Below are positions 55,971 through 64,000 of a DNA stretch of 64,000 bases, in pieces. Numbering within the stretch: position 1 is the stretch's first letter; each line of letters opens with the position of its first letter. Below the pieces are notes generated by a model. That model was not told where the DNA came from. It did no database searches and saw nothing but the letters and a program-made list of their open reading frames with translations. The stretch is from Pseudophaeomoniella oleicola (taxonomy: Eukaryota; Ascomycota; Eurotiomycetes; Phaeomoniellales; Phaeomoniellaceae): NCBI GenBank assembly GCA_003868215.1, contig QWDQ01000016.1, positions 310,001-374,000 on the forward strand, in the 5' to 3' direction. Both the position numbers and the translations under genes were made by a program.

Positions 55971-57280
55971 ATGGCTCCCAACAACAATGAAAAGGGCAAG
56001 GGCAAGGGCAAGGAGCGTGCGGTGGAGGATCAGGAGGATGATCAAATGGTAAGTACAAAAGAGAAGAGCTAGATCTCCCCATTGCCTGTGATTTCGAGCA
56101 AGGAGCTGACGGTTTGGAAACGCAGACAACTGAAGAAGTGAGGCAACCGAATATAGTTGCCGATAGCACTGAGGAGGGGGGCGAGGCCATCCCGAGGCCT
56201 GATGACAACCAGCATGCCGTAAACACAGAGGCATCGTCATCGAACATAGAGGCCGAACAGAGCCATCCACAAGGCCATCGGAATCCTCTGCCACGCAACC
56301 TCGTCGGCCTCCTCGAAGAGTTCCACCAGAGCAATGGGGTGGGTACTGTACCTCCCGTTGGCCACCTGTCGCCGTGCACGACTCTCACGACGACGGACCC
56401 GACCCATGCAAATGTCAGGGCGGTGTCTTGGTGCACCAAGGAGAACGGAGTGACGAGGCATTTGGACGTCTTCGAGTGGAAGGTCAGAGCAGGGAAGAAC
56501 GGCAAGCCATACTGGCTGGTGGTGGTGAATGGCGCAGGCGTCAAGGGACCGACGGCGGTCAAATACAAGAAGAATGTCAGAAATGAGAACTACTATGACA
56601 TGTGGACCGGATCGAAAGGTCTCAGAGGAGACGTCGTGTTCAAGAAGCCGATCAGTCAACCAATGGCCGTGCCGAGGAAGAGAAAGCGCGTTGACGCAGC
56701 GCAAGCCGTCGACGTGAAGAAGATGGCACGGCGGGCGTTGAACCAACTTGCGCCGGCGGTTCCGTCTCTTCCACAAGCCCAGTCCCCGGTGCAGTCCCCG
56801 GTGAACCCCCCCGTGCAGTCTCCAGTGCATTCACCAGAGCAACCGACGCCTGTTGACCCGACTCTCGATGCTATGGCCACAGTAATGCAACTGACCGGAC
56901 AGTTCCAGCCATCGCAGCAGCAAATATTGTCTGAAGAACAGAGAGCCTTTGTTCAATTCAACTTTTTGGCGACACCCTTTGCTGGATCACCTCAGATTGG
57001 ACTGAGAGGAGTCCCAGATCTGAACAACTTGTTGCAACGCGCGGAGGAGAACTGTCCGAGGCCTGATAGAAGGTTCCCAAATGCATACGGATATTCAACA
57101 CGTTCTTTCTTCGGAACTATTCAGGGCTCAGATATCAGCATAATGCTCAACTCTGAGCATAATTGGCTCCTATTGCAGAACGAGATAGCCAATGAGTTGG
57201 CCCGGCTGCCTAAGGATGCGTTGGTGACAGTAATCGTCGGTACATTGTGGGACTTCAATAAAGGTGGCAGTGGACAATGA
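55971..57280 (+). CDS. Hypothetical protein, unrecognised, lineage-specific
   Basis: Two exons (55971-56048, 56126-57280; intron with GTAAGT and CAG ends, phase 0) give 410 aa. The N-terminus is a short Lys/Gly tract (EKGKGKGKER) and an acidic patch. A folded-looking block at about 135-220 contains NVRAVSWCTKENG, FEWKVRAGKNGKPYWLVVV and DMWTGSKGLRGDVVFKKP. A bipartite basic motif PRKRKRVD follows as a likely nuclear signal, then a Pro/Ser/Val/Gln repeat (SPVQSPVNPPVQSPVHSP). The C-terminal block ends with NELARLPKDALVTVIVGTLW. I do not recognise a family. It lies directly downstream of the dyad repeat array, which may form its promoter. Confidence 0.65.
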
Positions 57281-57531
57281 ACGGCGGTGTGCTTTACATT
57301 ACGAACAATTGATTCAGGAGTACGAGTGCAGATGCAGTAAGCTTCAAGTAATTAATTATGTTCCCTGTATGAGGTTGATGTGGCTGTTGTCAGGAAGGGT
57401 GAGATGTATTTACTACCAAAAAGGGTCTTCTACCGAGATAGCAAGGTCCGACATGCCGACTACCTCATAAGTAACATCATTACTCTTCACTATCTCATGT
57501 TCTCATGTTCTCAATGCCAATCTCCTGTTCT

Positions 57532-58353
57532 TCATACGTTGATCCAAATGAAATGTCGTAACTTATCAATACTTCCTTCGTATCTTTGAGGGCATCTTCG
57601 ACTCTCGACATGCTGAAATAGAGCGCTGACGTAGCGGAACACCACTCCACACGATGGACATTTGTAGGGGTACACATTCGAGTTAGGAAAGTCGTCATCG
57701 GTCGTGTAGTGCTTATGTTGATAGCAAGTTTGTGCCCAGGTATCGATTGAGTCGAGGTTCGTACCACTGGGACAGGTGCCAGCTTCGAGATGGATCATCA
57801 TAGCAGAATAGGTTGGGAATTTCTGTGTGCAGCCGAAACACTCTTTGTCACGGTCCTTATGGGTGATCTCATGCTGCGAGATAAGAGTTAGCTCAAATCT
57901 TCCAGGGTAACACAGGTAGCAGCGATGTCGTACAAAGGCTCGATTGTTGGCATTGTCTTGTATACGACCGCAGGTTCTACACGCATAATGTTCGTCCTCT
58001 AAATGGACTTTCTTCGCGTGGTCTGATTTGTTTAGCTTGTAACAGTAGCTGCAACGAAAATGAACGCTGTCGAGATGATCTGCGAGAGAGGCGGTAGAGT
58101 GAAAGTCTAAGGAGCACAAGGTACAACAGTTGTGAGAGCTGGAAGTCAGAATGTGTTGCGTGCGAGCAGTCGGAGACACGAATAAGCGTTCGCATCGCTG
58201 GCACCATTCTCCCCGATGGACAGCAGCATTTTGACAGTGTTGGAAGAGCCCGGCTTTAGTATTGAAGCTCCGGCCACACGGAAGACATCGACACTTGACC
58301 CAACCGCTATACACGTCGAAATCCTCTATGATCTGAATTTGGTTGGCCATCAT
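57532..58353 (-). CDS. C2H2-type zinc-finger protein
   Basis: A single-exon 273-aa protein made almost wholly of irregular C2H2/C2HC fingers. CRCLPCGRSFNTKAGLFQHC begins the row (about residues 22-41). CQRCERLFVSPTARTQH, CTLCSLDFHSTASLADHL, CSYCYKLNKSDH, CRTCGRIQDN and CFGCTQKFPTYSAMMIH follow, with CPSCGVVFRYVSALFQHVE at about 236-254. Fungal proteins of this kind are usually nucleic-acid-binding or unstudied. Its 3' end is 250 bp from the preceding gene. Met2 is an alternative start. Introns are not needed to keep the row of fingers intact. Confidence 0.8.
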   Translation of the reverse strand: MMANQIQIIEDFDVYSGWVKCRCLPCGRSFNTKAGLFQHCQNAAVHRGEWCQRCERLFVSPTARTQHILTSSSHNCCTLCSLDFHSTASLADHLDSVHFRCSYCYKLNKSDHAKKVHLEDEHYACRTCGRIQDNANNRAFVRHRCYLCYPGRFELTLISQHEITHKDRDKECFGCTQKFPTYSAMMIHLEAGTCPSGTNLDSIDTWAQTCYQHKHYTTDDDFPNSNVYPYKCPSCGVVFRYVSALFQHVESRRCPQRYEGSIDKLRHFIWINV

Positions 58354-59039
58354 GGATTTGAGCCGTTGAGATAGTTACAGTCATCAGATCCTATCTACAG
58401 GTCAATAAGTGAAATGTAGAAGCCATCATCAGGGGTGTCAATCTATGAAGTTCTCTCTGCACGAGAGATGGTGAAGTCCTAGCAAACATATTGGCAAACA
58501 GATAGAGTACCTAGTAATTACTGTAGTATCAAACAAAGAAAAGGAACTCTCTCCACGGTGAAGCTCTCTTCTCTCTTCTCTCTTCTCTCTATTTCTGGTT
58601 AGAACTCCAAGATCGCGTGTGATAAGGAAATACGATCGTACCTGAATCTTCTCAGTCAATCACAGGTCCCCGATAAGCAGGATGACTAAGGGAAGCTTAA
58701 GCCTATCATAACAAATTACCATTGAAGCAGCCTGAAGACCACCGCGGTAAGGGGCGTTTTACTGTGTCATCACTGCATTACAAAGCCCAAATCCCCCAAT
58801 CGACCTTGCTTATCGATCTCTTGTACAATCTTTGTCGCCTGAATACGGATCATGTGTAGATACGCATGACCATAGTTGTTCTGACACTTACCTCCCGTGA
58901 TGTGACTAGGAAACACGACCTGGTTCGGCGCAGCAGTATTGTCGCTCATTCACATCGTCAGCTTTCGCACCCATGTCTTGATGACATCCGCTTCTGCTGT
59001 GTATTATTCTACCTCTCGATAACCCTTACCCCACGCGAG
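58354..59039. other. Divergent promoter region
   Basis: About 690 bp between divergent genes. A CTCTCTTCTCTCTTCTCTC tract (58565-58590) is present. The frame of the downstream gene stays open from 58866, but this upstream part shows no similarity and precedes the better Met at 59040. Confidence 0.5.
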
Positions 59040-60683
59040 ATGCCTAAGAGAAAGCAAAGCGAGAAACCCCCTACTAAACGAGCCAAACGAGCCAAACGAA
59101 ACGAGCCACCAACGCAACAGTCTCAGCAGACTTTATGGGCATGGGGATACCGAGCGGAGCCCAAGCCCGGGAAAAAGGTGCCTATGCTCGCTGGATGCGA
59201 CAATTATAATGAATGGGCCTCAGCAGCATGGAAATTCATTGCAGGAGATTGCCAGTTGGGCGAGAGAGTATTACAACTATGGCCGGATGCGCCTAATATG
59301 AACGAGGACGAGAAGTCTGTATGGGAAGATGACAATAAGAGAGCCACTTACACGCTTTATCAAACCATCGACGTCTACAATCCTCTCCGAAATATACTTA
59401 GTTTCGTTGACAGTATGTTCAATCTTTACCAGTCGAGACACGCGCGTTACTGGTGGTTAGAACTCGAGAGTAGATACAAACCGGTCGAGGAGAAGAGCAT
59501 TGAGGATCAAGAGATTGCATTGGAGTTCTTGAGGTTTGAGACAGAGGAGAAGCAAAAGGAGAACCGGCAAGCCGAGGAAGAAAAGCGTGTAATCGAAGGT
59601 GAAAAACGAGTGATTGGGGATAATCAGAGAAATTCAATTGCCAAATTAGAAAAGGAGGTATTACTTCTGGAAGAAAAGCGAAGAGATTTGGAAAGGAGTA
59701 TCTCCAGGGCTGAGTCACGAATCGAAGAAGTGGAAGGACAGGTTCAAGCTGTTGAGAAGAATCTCGATGACCTAGAGGCGAAGCAGCTGACCTTTAAGGG
59801 TAATTCTCGAGCGATTGAGGAAAAGTACACAGAAAGGCTCAACAATCTCAACAAGTATCTTGCGCAACTGCAAAGAGAGACCGACAAACATCGTGGCCTA
59901 GCTCACGAGAATGAAGTCAAAGCCAAAGAAGATATCGAAAGGGCTAGCCAAGAAGTCAAAAAGGCCGAGGAAGATGCCGCGAAGAAAATCGAAAGTGTAC
60001 TTCAAGAGTCCGATAGGATGATGAAGGCGGCTCAGCACGAAGTCGCACGCGCAAAAGCAAAAGCAGATGCTGACGTTGAGTGGTATCGAACCGGAGGCGA
60101 AGAAGACATCGAAAGTGAGAAGAGGAAAACCCGAGAACAGCTCGATAAGATCCAGAAGGAATGCCAAGAGCAAGTTGCCGAAGCCCAGAAAAGGAACGAA
60201 GAAAGAGTTCAAGGCATTACTCGCACTGCAGATGAACGCATCGAGAAAACTCTAGCAACCGTTGAAAAGTTCCAAAAAATGGCAGATTTCAACAAAGCTA
60301 ACGTGCGTTCGTCTGGGGCGCACGACCATAGACGTGGCTCACGTCGACGATCCATGTCAGGACGGGGACGCGGTGGATCCTTTTCTTCCTTTGGTCGCAA
60401 TGGTCGAGCAGTTGATCACTACTCTCCTTCACCAACTCCCAGCCGCCGGCTTTCCTTCCAACCATACAGTTCTGTTCATTCACGCAGGCCTTCAACTCTG
60501 TCCTACTCTCAGCCTGTGGCTGATAGTGTTGACGAAGTGACGAGGAGACACCCGTGGGCTCACGTTTCACCACCCCCCTTTTCGAGGGATGAACCCTTGT
60601 TGACTCTACGCAAGACGAGTACAACGAATATCAAAGAGGAGAATAGGAATAGCAGCCAGTGCACCAATTTGCTGGATACATAG
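59040..60683 (+). CDS. Coiled-coil protein with N-terminal Copia-type Gag-like region
   Basis: A single open frame of 547 aa. The N-terminus is a Lys/Arg nuclear-type signal (PKRKQSEKPPTKRAKRAKRN). Residues about 45-150 then follow the pattern of a Copia (Ty1) Gag N-terminal region: LAGCDNYNEWASAAWKFI, later WEDDNKRATYTLYQTI and WWLELESRYK. Residues about 160-420 form a long charged coiled coil (Glu/Lys/Arg heptads). An Arg/Ser/Gly-rich tail (about 425-547) includes RRGSRRRSMSGRGRGG. No protease, integrase or reverse transcriptase is seen nearby and no terminal repeats were found, so this looks like a host gene that may have taken over a gag-like domain, with the frame whole. A chance resemblance is the alternative. 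The upstream Met at 58866 is less likely. Confidence 0.7.
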   Translation: MPKRKQSEKPPTKRAKRAKRNEPPTQQSQQTLWAWGYRAEPKPGKKVPMLAGCDNYNEWASAAWKFIAGDCQLGERVLQLWPDAPNMNEDEKSVWEDDNKRATYTLYQTIDVYNPLRNILSFVDSMFNLYQSRHARYWWLELESRYKPVEEKSIEDQEIALEFLRFETEEKQKENRQAEEEKRVIEGEKRVIGDNQRNSIAKLEKEVLLLEEKRRDLERSISRAESRIEEVEGQVQAVEKNLDDLEAKQLTFKGNSRAIEEKYTERLNNLNKYLAQLQRETDKHRGLAHENEVKAKEDIERASQEVKKAEEDAAKKIESVLQESDRMMKAAQHEVARAKAKADADVEWYRTGGEEDIESEKRKTREQLDKIQKECQEQVAEAQKRNEERVQGITRTADERIEKTLATVEKFQKMADFNKANVRSSGAHDHRRGSRRRSMSGRGRGGSFSSFGRNGRAVDHYSPSPTPSRRLSFQPYSSVHSRRPSTLSYSQPVADSVDEVTRRHPWAHVSPPPFSRDEPLLTLRKTSTTNIKEENRNSSQCTNLLDT

Positions 60684-61873
60684 GATGTCAGCAGGCCAGG
60701 AGGTCTGCTGTTTCACGACCCGACAGACATGAGAAACGAGAATAGGAATGAATGTTTCATATCTAGGGGCTATCTTTTGGAGTTGCTGTTGCTGATAAGG
60801 ATGGAAAATGCAGGGCCTACTGGCCCTTTTCGATAATGACCACTACGGATGGCCGAAAATGAATTTATGACCCTATCTTCTTTTATGTGCACGGCTATAT
60901 ACCTCAATAGAAGTAGTGACATCTGTCTACCAGACTACCATGCCTACAGCAATTGCTTGGGCTTTGCCTACGATCTCACTACGGAATAAGTTCGATACGA
61001 TTGTTCTGGTATTTTTTATCAACTTCCTGATTATTGGGGGCTTCTTCGATTCCACATCCTAACCTCGAAATCCGAGCATTCATAACATTATAGTACGAGA
61101 GACTTCTATACCACTGTCTGATATAGTCGGTCAGCCGGTCTCTGTGACAGTGCAAGCTGTCCTGTTCCGAAGTTGTAGGAGAATTGCCTGCTGGTCGGAC
61201 TCCATGGGTTGTAGACGACCAGGCCCTCGAGACAACCAAGATCACACAGCAGATAGTGCGATCTATATTCTTCATCATTTTGACTGTATACTATACAAAT
61301 GTCACATACTCCTTATATCAGGTGATTTTACCAGATCAGTGTCTCTGTTAAGGGAGACCGGCGTAGATTGATCATCGCCTTACTATGGTAGATCTATTGG
61401 GTTAGGTAGGACGAGGTCAGTATCGGTCCAACAATTTCTCCGAAAATCAACGTAGATCTCCACATTCAGAAGTCTTGGCAAATCGCAACAACGAGCAACG
61501 CGACTGCCCTGGTAGCGCGACCACTGGTTTGTACAACCTCATGTACCAGTGCCAATTCAGCTTAAGACCTGCGAGTACTTGATCGAAGTCCATCTCCTTA
61601 AGTTGTACTTTTGTTTAGAGGTGTTCAATTTTCTTCTCATTCGCCAGTCTGCGTATCGTTTTTGACTTTGTTGCTGTTGGGATCTCTGCCTTGCCTGACG
61701 CATTTCTCTCGCTTACGGATCATCAATTACCCAATTGTTTGGAATCAAAAGCAGATGGACACCAGAGGTTGAATGTGGTGGATTTTTCTTTACTTGTCTG
61801 ATCTTTCATTCGATTCATCAATGATGAAGTGGGGGTATCTGAGTGAAGTCAACGATGACGCGACGCCATCGCC
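60684..61873. other. Intergenic, no firm gene
   Basis: 1.2 kb. A minus-strand frame at 60979-61278 (99 codons) starts with a hydrophobic stretch (TICCVILVV) and has four Cys. A small secreted protein is possible but poorly supported. The rest shows nothing. Confidence 0.45.
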
Positions 61874-64000
61874 ATGAGATACGTGACTTCAAATCCGGAC
61901 ACGAAGGCGCAAAAGTTATTTATTGGAAATCTCTCATTCGATCATTACCGGGCTCTATATCGAGCCCCTCTCTTTCTAAGGCGTAACATCATGCAAGTTC
62001 TAGCTCACCATGACAAGCGTCATCGGAAGCTTCAGGAGCAGAATGGGCCCTCTGGGTCTTCAACTGCTCCGCAAACAGCATCTGATCAATCACCCGGGGG
62101 GTCTACGACTAGATCTCTACGAGACAGATTGAAAGCCGTCTATCATGAACGTGATGCTGAACTGTTAGTCGATGTCGTCAGCATCCGAAAGAAATTGAAC
62201 TTCAAGGAGACTGCCGACGAAGCCGCGGAACAAGCAGCAAAACGCCCACGTCGTGAAAGTATTCCTTGTTTTGCGTACATCGCTGTCTGGGACAATCGAC
62301 CAGGTCATCAATCGGCGGAACCTATCTTGAAGCAAGCGCAGACCTGCACACTCCATCCTTACCAGTCCGGTCTAGGTGCACCGGCAGTGGAAGTCGAAAT
62401 GGATGAGCCGTTCAAGTTGAGAGCAAAGGATTTACACGTTCCTGTCATGAAAGGCAACTCTCAGATCATGATGGTTGCGGATAGGTATTTCCTAGAAATC
62501 AAGCTTATCCCGCGCTCCACGACTGAAGCGTGGCCACCGATACCCATTCTTAACAAGAGCGAGGGGTCCCTGAACCCCGACGGTACCAAGAGGGTCTTTG
62601 GTAGCGTTGAAGGCTACCTTGTGGGGAATTATCTGAATTTGCCATTCGCTCCTGGAGATACCGTTCCCCTCAGTGTGTCGTTTGATCATGGTGGGAGGAC
62701 TTTCAAGACAAAATATGGCATCGAGGTCAGGGCAGATTGGATATCAGCTCCCTCTCCGCTTAAACAGCAACTCAAAGTTGAGGAGCCTGAAGAGCAACCA
62801 TCACCGTGGTACAGTGCACCCCATGCTCAAGAAAATGGTACAAAATTGCATCGAAAGCAGAAAACCATGAGAAAGCCAGTGAAGGAGATGAAGAAGGCTT
62901 CCACTGCTCCGGTACGCATGAATGACACAGTTCACGTCAAGCCAAAGATCGACGTTTGTTATTTGTATGAACCACTCTTGCCGCGGATTGTAGCCGAGCA
63001 ACCTGGGTTTCGGTCTTGCCGTGTGGAAGGGTTTTGGTGCCCAATATGTCGAAGCGAGTTCCATACGTTGCGTCAACTTCATTTTCACCTTACAAGCAAC
63101 CACCACAAGTTCAACTTTACTGTGCATAAAGAAGATTCTTCCCACCCTCGTATTCCTATACGGGTCACTATCAAGGTGGAAGAAGCCGAAGTTATCAGGG
63201 AACGAGCGTCGGATCATGTCAAAGATCCGCGAGAAATGGCTTGGGAAGCACCAAAGAGACCGCTTGATGTTGATGCTTATCTCAGCGGTGACTCCTCTTG
63301 GGTAGGCGGTCCAAGAAAGAGGCGCAAGATTTTTAAACAGCCAACGGATCGATCAAAGACTGTCGTATCTGAACGTCCCGAGTTTCGGCATCCGTCGGAC
63401 GTCCCAGACTTGCCACCTGCAACTCGTAAACGATTTCCTGTACCAGCTCCAAAGCTCGCCGTGCCAACTCCGTTTTATAGATCGATTTCGCACCAGATCA
63501 TGGACGAGGGTGAAGAATACTCGGAGAGTGACGATGATATCGACCAGAGCTGGCTTAAACAGAAGCACACCGCGAAACTTGTAGAGCAGAGGGGACGATG
63601 GTTTGATAACCTTACTCAAAGCAATCTACGTATCGCATTTGATTCGCATCTTATAGATGAAAGGCTTCCTAACACAAGATATGTCAGTGATGCCTTTGTG
63701 CGGTTTTTGCGCAAAATGGACACAGAGGAGTGGCTGTGGACTGAGCAAGGCCAAATCGAGATCATCAAATTCTGTTCCGAGATGTTTGAGGATCGAGTCA
63801 TGAATGAAGAAGTTTTCGCTGGCGTCGTACAGATAATAGGTGACCGGAGATCGCGCGCTGCGAAGGGACCGTCTCCCTGCATAGAGGATTCAACACTCGC
63901 CGAAAGGAGCGAGCAAGATCAAGAACAACAAACCTCTCCCAGACAAGTAACCGCCAAGCCAACTGTCCCCGTATCGAGCTCGTCACATAAGTTGGAGATG
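61874..64000 (+). CDS. Su(z)12-like Polycomb (PRC2) subunit, cut by window edge
   Basis: An open frame of 709 codons continues past the window end. Start Met at 61874 (MRYVTSNPDTKAQ) is the first in the frame. Met at 61991 would lose YRAPLFLRRNIM, which looks like a conserved N-terminal segment. A C2H2 finger sits at about residues 386-410 (FWCPICRSEFHTLRQLHFHL, then SNHHKF). After an acidic/basic linker, about 550-660 reads as a VEFS-box: acidic DDDIDQSWLKQKH, then RGRWFDNLTQSN, AFVRFLRKMDTEEW and IEIIKFCSEMF. In PRC2 this region docks the EZH-type methyltransferase that makes H3K27me3 in the nucleus. The finger-then-VEFS order supports Suz12 over other zinc-finger proteins. No introns are needed in the visible part. 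Confidence 0.72.
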   Translation, partial: MRYVTSNPDTKAQKLFIGNLSFDHYRALYRAPLFLRRNIMQVLAHHDKRHRKLQEQNGPSGSSTAPQTASDQSPGGSTTRSLRDRLKAVYHERDAELLVDVVSIRKKLNFKETADEAAEQAAKRPRRESIPCFAYIAVWDNRPGHQSAEPILKQAQTCTLHPYQSGLGAPAVEVEMDEPFKLRAKDLHVPVMKGNSQIMMVADRYFLEIKLIPRSTTEAWPPIPILNKSEGSLNPDGTKRVFGSVEGYLVGNYLNLPFAPGDTVPLSVSFDHGGRTFKTKYGIEVRADWISAPSPLKQQLKVEEPEEQPSPWYSAPHAQENGTKLHRKQKTMRKPVKEMKKASTAPVRMNDTVHVKPKIDVCYLYEPLLPRIVAEQPGFRSCRVEGFWCPICRSEFHTLRQLHFHLTSNHHKFNFTVHKEDSSHPRIPIRVTIKVEEAEVIRERASDHVKDPREMAWEAPKRPLDVDAYLSGDSSWVGGPRKRRKIFKQPTDRSKTVVSERPEFRHPSDVPDLPPATRKRFPVPAPKLAVPTPFYRSISHQIMDEGEEYSESDDDIDQSWLKQKHTAKLVEQRGRWFDNLTQSNLRIAFDSHLIDERLPNTRYVSDAFVRFLRKMDTEEWLWTEQGQIEIIKFCSEMFEDRVMNEEVFAGVVQIIGDRRSRAAKGPSPCIEDSTLAERSEQDQEQQTSPRQVTAKPTVPVSSSSHKLEM

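Noticed and set aside
1-64000. tRNA, rRNA, CRISPR arrays and a PKS/NRPS backbone
   Set aside because: Read for cloverleaf B-box words, spaced identical repeats and megasynthase-length frames. None was found. The periodic repeats present are coding ankyrin units or the 55.4-55.8 kb dyad array.

Overview
The window is nuclear DNA of a filamentous ascomycete (Pezizomycotina). The signs are short GT-AG introns of about 45-90 bp with CTAAC/CTGAC branch points, a Zn2Cys6 regulator, many fungal MFS transporters, an AA9 copper monooxygenase, a NACHT-ankyrin NLR, an Abp2-type DNA-binding protein and, at the right edge, a Su(z)12-like Polycomb subunit. Intergenic DNA is rich in TACCTA/GGTA-type words and microsatellites. 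I cannot place it to genus. I saw no tRNA, rRNA or CRISPR array.

Region 1 (about 1-19.2 kb) looks like a small metabolic island without a PKS, NRPS or terpene synthase backbone. In order it holds a DHA1/Hol1-like MFS exporter, a PLP fold-type I aminotransferase, a Zn2Cys6 transcription factor, an aldo-keto reductase, a DAO-type FAD oxidoreductase, an 11-exon TRI12-like MFS pump and a protein joining an SCP2-like domain to a phytanoyl-CoA dioxygenase domain. Together these give a regulator, redox and amino-group chemistry and export, consistent with catabolism or detoxification of an amine or amino acid, or with a tailoring cluster. The link is inferred from position only.

Region 2 (19.2-40 kb) is gene-poorer. 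It has a 2.85-kb gene-free stretch, a 7-TM fungal rhodopsin-like (PTH11-type) protein, a TDP2-like nuclease/phosphodiesterase, and two neighbouring host genes that are both broken. The first is a DUF3176-like membrane protein shifted out of frame by a 13-bp tandem duplication. The second is a secreted type-B carboxylesterase with an in-frame stop and an Arg where the catalytic His is expected. A perfect 20-bp inverted repeat, an AA9 LPMO and an MFS sugar transporter follow.

Region 3 (40-54.5 kb) holds a complete 1176-residue NLR (NACHT_N, NACHT, ankyrin repeats of exactly 99 bp). Its P-loop is assembled from three exons, including a 25-nt microexon. After it come a divergent pair (Abp2-like protein and F-box protein), a PPxY-containing hypothetical protein and a GPI-anchored secreted protein.

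Region 4 (54.5-64 kb) looks lineage-specific. It has a degenerate 78-86 bp tandem repeat built on an AACGAC...GTCGTT dyad, an orphan 410-aa protein, a C2H2 protein and a coiled-coil protein whose N-terminus resembles a Copia-type Gag. Just beyond lies the conserved Su(z)12-like gene, which runs off the window.

Exon structures below were worked out by hand from splice signals and frame continuity. They have no transcript support.
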